Positions 6,597-13,880 of a DNA stretch of 22,803 bases are shown here, piece by piece. The position numbers and the translations under genes are program-made. How positions within the stretch are numbered: position 1 is the first letter of the stretch; each line of letters begins with the position of its first letter. This stretch comes from Rhodobacteraceae bacterium UBA6141. GTDB lineage: Bacteria; Pseudomonadota; Alphaproteobacteria; Rhodobacterales; Rhodobacteraceae. Location: positions 1 to 22,803 of the forward strand of contig DIVD01000039.1 in assembly GCA_002423245.1 (NCBI GenBank), given 5' to 3'. The notes beneath the pieces are model-generated. The model made no database searches. It was not told the origin of the DNA and saw only the letters and a list, made by a program, of their open reading frames with translations.

Positions 6597-7940
6597 TTAC
6601 ATGAACAGCGGCTGGCTGTTCTGGCGATGGCGCGTGGCCAGCCGCCGACCCTGCCGACCAGAGGCCAGCAACCGCGCCTGCGCTGGTTCAAACCCATCTT
6701 CCAGCAGCTCGGGGAAGATCATGCGAATTTCTGCCAGGGCAGCACTGCCCACCGCTTCAAGCGCCATCGGCCCCAGATAAAGCGATTCCGACTCCGCACC
6801 ATTCGCCCTCACTACCTCGTGCCGGTCGAACAGAATATGCACATAGGTCACCTCGGTCAGATCATCCTCAAGATCAACTCCGTCAAACTGCAGCAATTGC
6901 TTGGCAGCGACCAGAACCTCGGGCTGGCCGAACATCCTTTCGGCAATGCGCGAGCGCACCAGGATCCGATGCTGTAGGGAAACCACCAGATCAGTCTCTG
7001 GCATGTTGTCTCCCAGCGCGCCTGCGCTGATCCGCACAGGGCGCAGGTTCTCGTGCAAGTGCAGATCGATCGCATCCAGCCGGCGTATCCCGATCCAACG
7101 CAACGGTTGCGCGCCGTTGTCCCGCGTCAGCACCAGATCACCCGGCACCAGGTCCTCGACCGCGCGCAACCCGTCCGGGGTGGCGATCATGGTGCCGACA
7201 GTGAAACATGGAACCTCGTAGGGAGGCTCGTCATCATCGTTGCCGGGGAAGATGAACTTGTCGTCGTCACCTATCAGAAAGGCATCCTTGTCAGCAACAT
7301 ATGCGGCATACTCATCCGCGGTCATCTTGATCCTGACGTTCACCTCGTTGAGAAGAGCATCTCCGTTTTTCAGGTGCAGGTACCCGTCCCGGTAGGAGTT
7401 GTCTGGCTGAAATGGCCCGGATGTGTCATCTTCTCTCAGGACGTTTACGCCTGCCAAACCGCTACCTGCGAAAGGAATGACGATCGCGTCCCCCGGGCCG
7501 ATTTCGTCGATTGTGATGCTTGTATTCGCCAGTATGCCAATCGTGGGTGGCACATAGGTGAATGTGCCGTCGCCGGCACCCGAGAAAGCTACCGTCGTGT
7601 TGGTGAGAAGCCCTGTCAGCTCAGTAGCAAGGCCAATGTCACTGGCCTCCATGGTAATGCTGCTGTCACCATCGATCAGCAGATTTGTCTGCGTCAGCAG
7701 GCTGATATCCAGCAGGCCAGCATCTATCGTGACGCTGCTTCCGCCCGTTGCAACGATGTTGGCGCTGCTCAACGCATCCACGCCGAGAATGCTGGTCAGG
7801 TTGATATCACCGCCGCCGTAATAGACCACCGTGTCTGCAGTCAGCACACCCAGATCGAGCAAGCTCGTCTCATCGTGCTCGATAGTTGTGTCGACGTAAA
7901 CGACGCTGCTTGCGCCCAGTGCTATATCGATGAGTGCCAT
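6597..7940 (-). CDS. Hint-domain (Hedgehog/intein, Hint_2-type) protein with beta-repeat N-terminus
   Basis: This 447-residue protein has two parts. Residues 1 to about 145 are rich in Thr, Ser, Gly, Leu and Asp. They hold loosely repeated units such as LTADTVVYYGGGDINLTSI, LLTQTNLLIDGDSSITMEAS and LLTNTTVAFSGAGDGTFTY, suggesting a beta-rich, secreted or surface region. Residues 244 to about 385 form a Hint domain. It starts PCFTVGTMIATPDGLRAVED with nucleophile-like Cys245, then LVPGDLVLTRDNGAQPLRWIG, a conserved-block His324 (SLQHRILV) and YVHILFDRHEVVRANG. Hint domains self-cleave at their N-terminal cysteine. Alphaproteobacteria carry many such genes with poorly known roles. No Sec signal is seen. 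ATG 7940 was chosen for its GGGGT-like site and the promoter at 8063-8092. The gene stands alone. Confidence 0.85.
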   Translation of the reverse strand: MALIDIALGASSVVYVDTTIEHDETSLLDLGVLTADTVVYYGGGDINLTSILGVDALSSANIVATGGSSVTIDAGLLDISLLTQTNLLIDGDSSITMEASDIGLATELTGLLTNTTVAFSGAGDGTFTYVPPTIGILANTSITIDEIGPGDAIVIPFAGSGLAGVNVLREDDTSGPFQPDNSYRDGYLHLKNGDALLNEVNVRIKMTADEYAAYVADKDAFLIGDDDKFIFPGNDDDEPPYEVPCFTVGTMIATPDGLRAVEDLVPGDLVLTRDNGAQPLRWIGIRRLDAIDLHLHENLRPVRISAGALGDNMPETDLVVSLQHRILVRSRIAERMFGQPEVLVAAKQLLQFDGVDLEDDLTEVTYVHILFDRHEVVRANGAESESLYLGPMALEAVGSAALAEIRMIFPELLEDGFEPAQARLLASGRQGRRLATRHRQNSQPLFM

Positions 7941-8005
7941 TCTTGTTACCCCTGTCAGGCAGTGGAAGGTGCCTAATCGCACCGGAGCCGCAGTCGCACC
8001 CCAGC

Positions 8006-8040
8006 GCCTTGCACTGGTCATGCCTTGCACTGGTCATGCC
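8006..8040 (-). repeat. 16-bp perfect tandem duplication in Hint-gene leader
   Basis: GCCTTGCACTGGTCAT occurs twice back to back (8006-8021 and 8022-8037), and the next three bases start a third copy (GCC). It lies in the predicted 5' untranslated leader of the Hint-domain gene, between the promoter and the start codon. It may be a simple slippage duplication or affect leader structure. Confidence 0.85.
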
Positions 8041-8062
8041 GCCAAGTATGTATTTATGATTA

Positions 8063-8092
8063 ATGCTACAGGACATGCCCGGCAGTTGTCAA
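8063..8092 (-). promoter_or_regulatory. Sigma-70-type promoter of the Hint-domain gene
   Basis: On the minus strand there is a perfect -35 TTGACA (8087-8092), an 18-bp spacer, and a -10 TAGCAT (8063-8068). Transcription would start near 8056, leaving a leader of about 115 nt that includes the 16-bp tandem repeat. The surrounding stretch is more AT-rich than the rest of the window. Confidence 0.55.
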
Positions 8093-8333
8093 AGGAGTTG
8101 TGCGGCGAGTTCATGCGGCGCCTCTGGTTTCAGGGCGCGGGATTCGTTCCGCGGGTCGGCGCGGACCGTTCCCTCGGGGACAATATGGTCAGGATTTCAG
8201 GCCGCACTCGAAGCGGGGCAGCGCGGAGCGATCCTGCGCCGTCCCCAAATGGCGCATCCGGACCCATGTCGCTGCCTTGTGCCACGATCGGATCATCAGA
8301 CCGTGGTCTTCCTCCGAAAGGAGGCGTTCCGCT
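8093..8333. other. About 240-bp gap with no recognisable gene
   Basis: The stretch lies between the Hint-gene promoter and the stop of the CoA-ligase gene. Short open frames exist on both strands, but none has a good ribosome site or a recognisable protein family. No clear hairpin with a T-run was seen for the CoA-ligase operon. It may hold the operon's 3' end or worn remnants of older DNA. Confidence 0.5.
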
Positions 8334-9530
8334 TCAGCGATCCTTGCGGTTGACGATCAGTTCTGCCTGTTCCGGCAGGTCTGCCACCACGTTGACGGCA
8401 TCGGCGCGGATCCGCGACCGCAGGTTGAATGCCTCTGCGGCGGCGGCCTCTGCGGCAGCGGCGTCGGCACCCTCGTCCAGCACCAGCGAAAGGCGGATCA
8501 TCTCGCGGTCGTTCTCGCGCGTGACGACGGCCTGCGCGGCCCTCACCCCCGGCGTGGCGATGACAACCTCCTCGATCACGCGCGGATAGATGAAGATCTC
8601 GCGGACCTTGACGGCTGCGCCGACCCGGCCTTGCAATGCGGAAAGGCGGCGGACACTGCCATCCTCGTTGCTCTCCAGGGCGCGGGCGCTGTCGCCGGTG
8701 CCGAAGCGGATCATCGGCCAGGTGGCATGGCGCGCCGTCACGACGATCTCGCCCGGCTCGCCATGCGGCATCTGCTCTCCGCTGACCGGATCGCAGATCT
8801 GCACCACCCGGTCGGGATGCACCACATAGCCCTCGCCGCCATCCTCATAGCCGACAAGGCCCAGATCGGCGGTGGCATAGGCGGCCCAGGTCGATACTCC
8901 GTAATCTGCCTCGATCCGGCGGCGCTTGGCCATCCAGTCGCCCATCTCGCCGCCCAGGAAGGCTGTCTTCACCTTCCACGCGTCGCGGCCATAGGTTTCG
9001 ATCACCCTGTCCGCCAGCGTCAGGAAGAACGCGGTCGATGCGCAGATCGCGGTCACGCCGGTCTCGACGATGATCTGCGCCTGAAGCTCGGTATTGCCCA
9101 CGCCGCCCGGAATCACCGTGGCGCCGGCGGCCTGCGCGGCTTCGTCGAACAGCAGACCGGCCGGCACCAGGTGATACATCCAGGTGTTGAGCAGAATATC
9201 GCCCGAACCCACACCAGCCTGCTTGAACAGCATGTCGAGGCCATGCCCGGCAGCACCCGGAAGCGACGGTTCGAAGATCGGGCCGGGCGAGACGTAGATC
9301 CGCCCGATATCCTTCAGATCGGAGGCAAGAAACCCGCCGAAGGGCGGGTTGTCGCGCTGAATCTTCAGAAGCTCTTCCTTCTTCATCACCGGTAACCGCG
9401 ACAGATCCGACAGCGAGGTGACAGCCGCCGGATCGAATCCGGCGGCCGCAAATCGCGCTTTCAGGCCCGGGGCCTTCTCGGCCGCGGAGGCATAGGCTTG
9501 AGCTATGTCCTTGTAGATGCTTGCAGACAT
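8334..9530 (-). CDS. PaaK-like (phenylacetate-CoA ligase family) protein with altered P-loop
   Basis: This 398-residue protein fits the short PaaK-type branch of adenylate-forming ligases. It has LSDLSRLPVMKKEELLKIQR (40-59), an aromatic-Gly-type motif as YATADLGLVG (218-227), an ATP-ribose motif PMIRFGTGDSAR (272-283), then LQGRVGAAVKVREIFIYPRV (299-318). PaaK proteins make acyl-CoA from a carboxylic acid, ATP and CoA. The phosphate-binding loop, normally S-S/G-G-T-T-G, appears here as SPGPIFEP (81-88), and a candidate C-terminal lysine is Lys396. It may therefore be an unusual ligase or have another role. The start at ATG 9530 has GAGGAG 8 nt upstream. It is last in the operon, 26 bp after the crotonase gene, so it probably activates the pathway substrate. 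Confidence 0.8.
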   Translation of the reverse strand: MSASIYKDIAQAYASAAEKAPGLKARFAAAGFDPAAVTSLSDLSRLPVMKKEELLKIQRDNPPFGGFLASDLKDIGRIYVSPGPIFEPSLPGAAGHGLDMLFKQAGVGSGDILLNTWMYHLVPAGLLFDEAAQAAGATVIPGGVGNTELQAQIIVETGVTAICASTAFFLTLADRVIETYGRDAWKVKTAFLGGEMGDWMAKRRRIEADYGVSTWAAYATADLGLVGYEDGGEGYVVHPDRVVQICDPVSGEQMPHGEPGEIVVTARHATWPMIRFGTGDSARALESNEDGSVRRLSALQGRVGAAVKVREIFIYPRVIEEVVIATPGVRAAQAVVTRENDREMIRLSLVLDEGADAAAAEAAAAEAFNLRSRIRADAVNVVADLPEQAELIVNRKDR

Positions 9531-9556
9531 CACCTTGTCTCCTCGACCGTTAATGC

Positions 9557-10366
9557 TTAAAGCGGGCAGTCCTTGCGGAAGTTCGGCGCACGCTTCTCGC
9601 GGTGCGACAGCACGCCTTCCTTGACATCTTCGCCCATGAAGCCAAGCATTTCCAGCGCCGTCGAGGCATCGAAGATCGGACCGGCCTGGCGCAGCCAGTT
9701 GTTGAGCGAATATTTGGTCCAGCGGATGGCGCTTTGCGAGCCGTTCGTCAGTTCCACCGCCGTGTCCAGCGCGATCTTCTGCAGCTCGTCATCCTCGACG
9801 CACATCGACACCAGGCCGATGCGCTCTGCCTCTTCGCCCGATACCGTCCGGCAAGTCATCAGGTAGTATTTCGCCTTGGCCATCGAGGTCAGCAGCGGCC
9901 AGATGATCGCGGCGACATCACCGGCAGCGACGCCGAGGCGCGGGTGGCCGTCGACGATCTTGGCCTTCTTGCCGGCGATCGAGATGTCGGCGAGGATGGC
10001 AACCACAAGCCCCGCGCCCGCGGCCGGACCATTGATCGCCGAAATGATCGGCTTGTTGCAGTTGATGATGTTGTAGACGAGGCCCCTGGCCTCTTTCCAG
10101 GTCTTCATGATCTCGTGCGAATTGCCGATCATGCCTTCGATCAGGCTGAAATCGCCGCCGGCCGAGAATGCCTTGCCCTCGCCGGTGACGATCACCGCAC
10201 TGATGTCGGGGTCGCGGTCGATATCGATCCACATGTCCGTCATCTGGGTGTGCGTTTCGGCATCGACCGAGTTGAAGGTCTCGGGCCGGCTGAAGGTAAT
10301 GCGCAGGACGCGATCCGCCGGATAGTCGAATTTCATCTTGTCGTATTTCGCATAACGGTCTGACAT
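9557..10366 (-). CDS. Enoyl-CoA hydratase/isomerase (crotonase) family protein
   Basis: This 269-residue crotonase-fold protein has both oxyanion-hole segments, GKAFSAGGDFSLIEG (64-78) and INGPAAGAGL (111-120). These bind the acyl-CoA thioester carbonyl. The region where classical enoyl-CoA hydratase has its first catalytic Glu reads DGHPRLGVAAGD (139-150), with His and Asp but no Glu at the usual place. Hydration of a simple enoyl-CoA is therefore not assured; isomerase, hydrolase or lyase activity is possible. It lies 24 bp downstream of the acyl-CoA dehydrogenase gene in the same operon and probably acts on its product or a later intermediate. Length is typical. Confidence 0.9.
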   Translation of the reverse strand: MSDRYAKYDKMKFDYPADRVLRITFSRPETFNSVDAETHTQMTDMWIDIDRDPDISAVIVTGEGKAFSAGGDFSLIEGMIGNSHEIMKTWKEARGLVYNIINCNKPIISAINGPAAGAGLVVAILADISIAGKKAKIVDGHPRLGVAAGDVAAIIWPLLTSMAKAKYYLMTCRTVSGEEAERIGLVSMCVEDDELQKIALDTAVELTNGSQSAIRWTKYSLNNWLRQAGPIFDASTALEMLGFMGEDVKEGVLSHREKRAPNFRKDCPL

Positions 10367-10390
10367 TTTTTCACTTTCTTCCTTGATAGT

Positions 10391-11542
10391 TCAATCGGGC
10401 AGCCCAAGAACGGCCTTGGACAGGATATTGCGCTGGATCTCGTTCGATCCGCCGTAGATCGTGGTCGGCCGCGCCTTGTAGAAGCTTGACAGGATATCGA
10501 CGCCCACATTGCCCACCTGAAGCGGGCCGATGGTGCCGCCATCCGGGCCGGCCGCGTCGATCATCAGTTCGGTGATGCGCTGGAAGCACTCGGTCACCCA
10601 GATCTTGAGCATCGAGACATCCGAGCCGAGCGTCTCGCCGCGCTTGAGCTGATCGGCGAAACGGCCGTAAAGCGCCGCATGGTCCTCGACATCCAGCGCG
10701 GCTTGCGCAAAACGGTCGCGGAACACCGGATCGTCGAAGGCACCGCGGCCACGGGCAAAACTTTCAAGCTGCCCCAACGCGTTCTGCGCAAGGTTCGGCG
10801 CGCCGATGAAGATGCGCTCGAAGCTGAGCAGCGCCTTGGCCATCGTCCAGCCCTTGTTCAACTCGCCCACGAGGTTTTCGCGGGGCGTGCGGGCATTGTC
10901 GAAAAAGACCTCGCAGAATTCGGTCTCGCCCGAGAGGGTGCGGATCGTGCGGACGTCGATGCCGGGCTGATCCATCGGTGCCAGAAGGAAGCTGATGCCT
11001 TGCTGCTTCTTCGGCGCGTTGGGATCGGTGCGCACCAGCATGAAGATATGGGTGGCGTCATGCGCCATCGTGGTCCAGATCTTCTGGCCGTTGATCACGA
11101 AATCGTCGCCGTCGATCTCTGCCCGCGTGCGCAGGTTGGCCAGATCGGAACCGGCCCCGGGTTCGGAATAGCCCTGGCACCAGATGTCTTCGCAGCTGAG
11201 GATGCGCGGCAGCCAATAGTCCTTCTGCTTCTGGGTGCCGAACTTGATGATCAGCGGACCGACCATCTGCACGCCCATGTCGCGCCCGCGGTTCACGCCC
11301 CAGCGTTGCTGTTCCTCATAGAAGATCAACAGCTTGGCCGCGTTCAGCCCCATGCCGCCATATTCCGCGGGCCAGGCCGGGGCGACCCAGCCCTTGGCGT
11401 GAAGCTTGGCGTGCCAATGCGCAATCTCGGCGAATTTCGGACGGTGCGAGAGGTTGCGCAGCTCCTCGGGGTATTCCGTCTCGAAGAACTGGCGCACCTC
11501 CTTGCGGAATTCCGCGTCGCTCATGGCGTTCCAGTCGGTCAT
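10391..11542 (-). CDS. Acyl-CoA dehydrogenase, large partner of an adjacent pair
   Basis: This 383-residue flavoprotein has the family layout: helical N-domain (GWVAPAWPAEYGGMGLNAAK), middle beta-domain (WCQGYSEPGAGSDLANLRTR, 121-140; VINGQKIWTTMAHDA), and helical C-domain ending TTIYGGSNEIQRNILSKAVL. The usual catalytic Glu of short/medium-chain enzymes (IYEG...) is Gly364 here. ATG 11542 overlaps the end of the next dehydrogenase gene by 4 bp. In actinobacterial steroid side-chain catabolism, such adjacent unequal dehydrogenases form alpha2beta2 enzymes (ChsE1-ChsE2, FadE28-FadE29 types). By analogy this is likely one subunit of a heteromeric enzyme that introduces the alpha-beta double bond into a bulky acyl-CoA. 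The substrate is unknown. Confidence 0.93.
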   Translation of the reverse strand: MTDWNAMSDAEFRKEVRQFFETEYPEELRNLSHRPKFAEIAHWHAKLHAKGWVAPAWPAEYGGMGLNAAKLLIFYEEQQRWGVNRGRDMGVQMVGPLIIKFGTQKQKDYWLPRILSCEDIWCQGYSEPGAGSDLANLRTRAEIDGDDFVINGQKIWTTMAHDATHIFMLVRTDPNAPKKQQGISFLLAPMDQPGIDVRTIRTLSGETEFCEVFFDNARTPRENLVGELNKGWTMAKALLSFERIFIGAPNLAQNALGQLESFARGRGAFDDPVFRDRFAQAALDVEDHAALYGRFADQLKRGETLGSDVSMLKIWVTECFQRITELMIDAAGPDGGTIGPLQVGNVGVDILSSFYKARPTTIYGGSNEIQRNILSKAVLGLPD

Positions 11543-12663
11543 TGTGCTGCCCCCTCTTCTTCGCGCGCCTCGAACCAAGCCCGCCTGTGATAGGCGTCGT
11601 CGCCCAGCCAGGCCGACAGCACCAGCGCCCGGTTCAGGTAAAGCCCCACCTCGAACTCGTCGGTATAGCCCACCGCCCCGTGCAGCTGGATCGCGTCCCG
11701 CGTGATCTTCCGCGCGGCGGTGACCGCCCGCGCCTTGGCACGGCTGGCAAGCCGGGCGCGCGCCTTCGGATCCGTCTCTGCGTCCATCAGCGCCAGAGCC
11801 TCGCGCACCCCGGCCTGTGCGACCTCGCACATCACGTTCAGATCGACCGCCCGGTGCTGGATCACCTGGAACGACCCGATGGGCTTGTCGAACTGCTCGC
11901 GGGTCTTGATGTAATCAAGGGTGATTTCAAAGGCGCGCCCGCTCAGGCCGACAAGCTCGGCGGCGGCCAGCGCCGTCGCGTCGCTGATCGCTTCGGCGAG
12001 AGCGTCCTGCACAGCGGCGCCCCGGGCCAGTTCCTCGGCCGGCGTCCCCGAGAAGGACAGCTCGCCCATCGCGCTGCCATCGGCCTGAGGGCGCCTTTCG
12101 ATGGAGAACCCGCTTGCGCCCGGCTCCGCCAGGACCAGAACCGGGCCGTCTGGCCCTTCGGCCACGACCAGGAAGCCATCTGCCCCGACCGCGCCGGCCA
12201 CCCAAGCCTTGCTGCCGGTCAGCTTGCCCTCCGCGTAGCAGCAGGTCGCCTTGCCCGGCCCGCCGTTCGGGCCGCGTTCCTGCCATGCGACGGCCAGAAC
12301 CGTCTCGCCGGCAACGAGCCGGCTCATCCCCGGATGATCCGGGCAAAGGCGGCGCAGCAGGCCAAGGCTCAGCCCGACAGTGGCCACCACGGGCTCGGGG
12401 GCGATCACGCGACCGACTTCCTCGGCGATGACGCCGCCAGCGGCCAGACCCATGCCAAGCCCGCCGGCCTGCTCGGGCACGGTCACGCCGAAAACGCCCG
12501 CCTCCGCCAGTTCGCGGACCATCTCCGAGTCCCAGCCGCCGCCGGCATCGCGCAGCTTCCTGGCCCGGCTGCTTCCGCCGGCCCGGTCAAACAAGGTGCG
12601 TACGCTTTCGCGCAGCAGGCGAAGATCTTCCTGGTCACTGGAATGCATGTCAGTCTGTACCAT
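11539..12663 (-). CDS. Acyl-CoA dehydrogenase, second partner of the pair
   Basis: This 374-residue protein has dehydrogenase features: GVFGVTVPEQAGGLGMGLAA in the N-domain, KLTGSKAWVAGAVGADGFLV in the middle domain and YIKTREQFDKPIGSFQVIQH, then IQLHGAVGYTDEFEVGLYLN in the C-domain. The middle domain lacks the CxxxTEPxxGSD motif seen in its partner (here AVAWQERGPNGGPG), as is common in the divergent subunit of heteromeric dehydrogenases. It overlaps the partner gene by 4 bp and the upstream MaoC gene by 14 bp, so translation is coupled. ATG 12663 was taken; an internal ATG at 12648 would shorten it by five residues. Heteromer formation is inferred from context. Confidence 0.92.
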   Translation of the reverse strand: MVQTDMHSSDQEDLRLLRESVRTLFDRAGGSSRARKLRDAGGGWDSEMVRELAEAGVFGVTVPEQAGGLGMGLAAGGVIAEEVGRVIAPEPVVATVGLSLGLLRRLCPDHPGMSRLVAGETVLAVAWQERGPNGGPGKATCCYAEGKLTGSKAWVAGAVGADGFLVVAEGPDGPVLVLAEPGASGFSIERRPQADGSAMGELSFSGTPAEELARGAAVQDALAEAISDATALAAAELVGLSGRAFEITLDYIKTREQFDKPIGSFQVIQHRAVDLNVMCEVAQAGVREALALMDAETDPKARARLASRAKARAVTAARKITRDAIQLHGAVGYTDEFEVGLYLNRALVLSAWLGDDAYHRRAWFEAREEEGAAQ

Positions 12664-13099
12664 TGCGCTTCCGCTGTATCATTATCGGGTTCTCGGTCGT
12701 GAAGACGACCTCTCCCTTGGGGTTCGTGGCCGTGAGGGTGTAATGCAGGACCCCCCGGTCGGGCTTGCTCCGGGACGGGGTGACCGAATTCACGGTCACC
12801 ACGATGTCGAGTGGTTCATCGGGGCGAACAGGTTTCACCCAACGCAGATTGTCGAAGCCCATCCCGGCGATATTGGCGATACCGACCATCATTTCGCTCA
12901 TGATCGGTTTGTATATTTCAAGCAGCGTCTGAAACCCCGAGGCGATGAGGCTTCCGTGTATCTTCGTCGCATAGTCTTCGTCGGTGTGCAGCCGTTGCGG
13001 ATCCCATTCACGGGCAAAGGCCTTGATCGACTCTGCGCTCATCGGGGCGCTGCGAAAGTGAAACACCTGGCCGGGCGCGAAATCATCCAGATATTTCAC
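12650..13099 (-). CDS. Small MaoC-like (R-hydratase fold) protein
   Basis: This 149-residue single hot-dog protein begins MKYLDDFAPGQVFHFRSAPM and carries AREWDPQRLHTDEDYATKIH (29-48), where Asp33 and His38 match the catalytic Asp/His of (R)-specific enoyl-CoA hydratases. SLIASGFQTLLEIYKPIMSE follows. It probably adds water to an enoyl-CoA, alone as a dimer or with another MaoC protein of the cluster. Its start overlaps the transglutaminase-like gene by 4 bp and its end overlaps a dehydrogenase gene by 14 bp, so it lies in the heart of the operon next to the enzyme likely to supply its substrate. It is well formed and of normal length. Confidence 0.9.
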   Translation of the reverse strand: MKYLDDFAPGQVFHFRSAPMSAESIKAFAREWDPQRLHTDEDYATKIHGSLIASGFQTLLEIYKPIMSEMMVGIANIAGMGFDNLRWVKPVRPDEPLDIVVTVNSVTPSRSKPDRGVLHYTLTATNPKGEVVFTTENPIMIQRKRNGTD

Positions 13100-13815
13100 T
13101 TTGCAGGCTCCGCTGCAAAACCGGAATCATACCCGCTTGAATCCCTGGCAATCCGGATGCGGTTGAACTCCTCCAGTTTCGGGTAGGTCTCGCGGAAGAC
13201 GGTCAGAAACTCGCCCATCGGCGGATCGACATGGATCCCCCGGTCATTCACATATTCCATGTGCCGGTGATCGTGTTCGTCATATTCATGAAACAGCGCA
13301 TCATGGTAGCCGTCGAAGACCAGCGGCTTGACGCCGAACCGTTCGCACAGCTGGATATTGAACGCCGGCGTGACCTTGTAGGTCTCTGCACCCAGCCACA
13401 ATTGAACGTAGCCGTGATAGATGAAAAGGTCGGTCTCCATCAACTCCTGCAGCTTGGGCGTGTTCAGATGGTTGCGAACATCCGCAAATCCCACTGCGGC
13501 GGGAATGCCCGCGGCGCGAAGACAGGCTGCAAGGAGAATCGCCTTGGGCACGCAGAAAGCCGCCTCTGCCCCGGCGATCAGGCTGGCCCGGTAGGAGTCT
13601 TCATCCAGCGCGAAGCAATAGGGATCATAGCGAATGCCATCGCGGACCGCTTCAAACAGGCGAATCGCCTTGTCGCGGTCGGTTGCGTCCGGCGGCAGGT
13701 CACGCAAGGCAGAAGACACGAATTCCCGCACTTCAACGCTGTCACTTTCGACAAAGTGCGACGGCATCAGATACCGCGCGGCCTCTGCCGGAAGCCCGTC
13801 TTTCGACTGCTCCAT
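13096..13815 (-). CDS. Transglutaminase-like superfamily protein, first gene of the operon
   Basis: This 239-residue soluble protein has a transglutaminase-like core. Cys88 sits in AAFCVPKAILLAACLRAAGI, followed by PAAVGFADV, and His134 in IYHGYVQLWLGAETYKV. The place of the third catalytic residue (usually Asp in WxxxDPT) reads TPAFNIQLCERF, with Thr149 and Asn153, so the triad is Cys-His-Asn or incomplete. Such proteins may be thiol peptidases, amidases or acyl-transferring enzymes; the reaction is unknown. The start is preceded by a purine-rich GGAGGAGGAGGCG stretch. Being the first gene after a repressible-looking promoter and coupled to a MaoC gene by a 4-bp overlap, it probably acts in the acyl-CoA pathway, perhaps by hydrolysing an amide or thioester. 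Confidence 0.88.
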   Translation of the reverse strand: MEQSKDGLPAEAARYLMPSHFVESDSVEVREFVSSALRDLPPDATDRDKAIRLFEAVRDGIRYDPYCFALDEDSYRASLIAGAEAAFCVPKAILLAACLRAAGIPAAVGFADVRNHLNTPKLQELMETDLFIYHGYVQLWLGAETYKVTPAFNIQLCERFGVKPLVFDGYHDALFHEYDEHDHRHMEYVNDRGIHVDPPMGEFLTVFRETYPKLEEFNRIRIARDSSGYDSGFAAEPAK

Positions 13816-13837
13816 CGGCCCCGCCTCCTCCTCCAGT

Positions 13838-13855
13838 TTCTAACAAACGTTAGAA
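13838..13855. promoter_or_regulatory. Palindromic operator TTCTAAC-N4-GTTAGAA
   Basis: A perfect 7-bp inverted repeat around AAAC, 22 bp upstream of the transglutaminase-like start. It overlaps the -10 box of the promoter at 13852-13880. A near copy lies at 17508-17525. Size and symmetry suit a TetR-family repressor; spacing resembles the AAAC-N4-GTTT sites of the fatty-acid regulator PsrA. No TetR gene is in the window. Confidence 0.75.
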
Positions 13856-13880
13856 TAGTGATTCATGCCCGGTGCGTCAA
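13852..13880 (-). promoter_or_regulatory. Sigma-70-type promoter for the transglutaminase-to-ligase operon
   Basis: On the minus strand, TTGACG (13875-13880), a 17-bp spacer and TATTCT (13852-13857). The -35 box overlaps the stop codon of the upstream racemase-like gene. The -10 box shares four bases with the palindrome at 13838-13855, so a bound repressor would block polymerase. This gives the six downstream genes their own start despite being co-directional with the upstream four. Confidence 0.6.

Noticed and set aside
8041..8353. Short plus-strand genes in the gap near 8063-8353
   Set aside because: They overlap the CoA ligase 3' end or the Hint promoter, lack recognisable domains and have no convincing coding signal.
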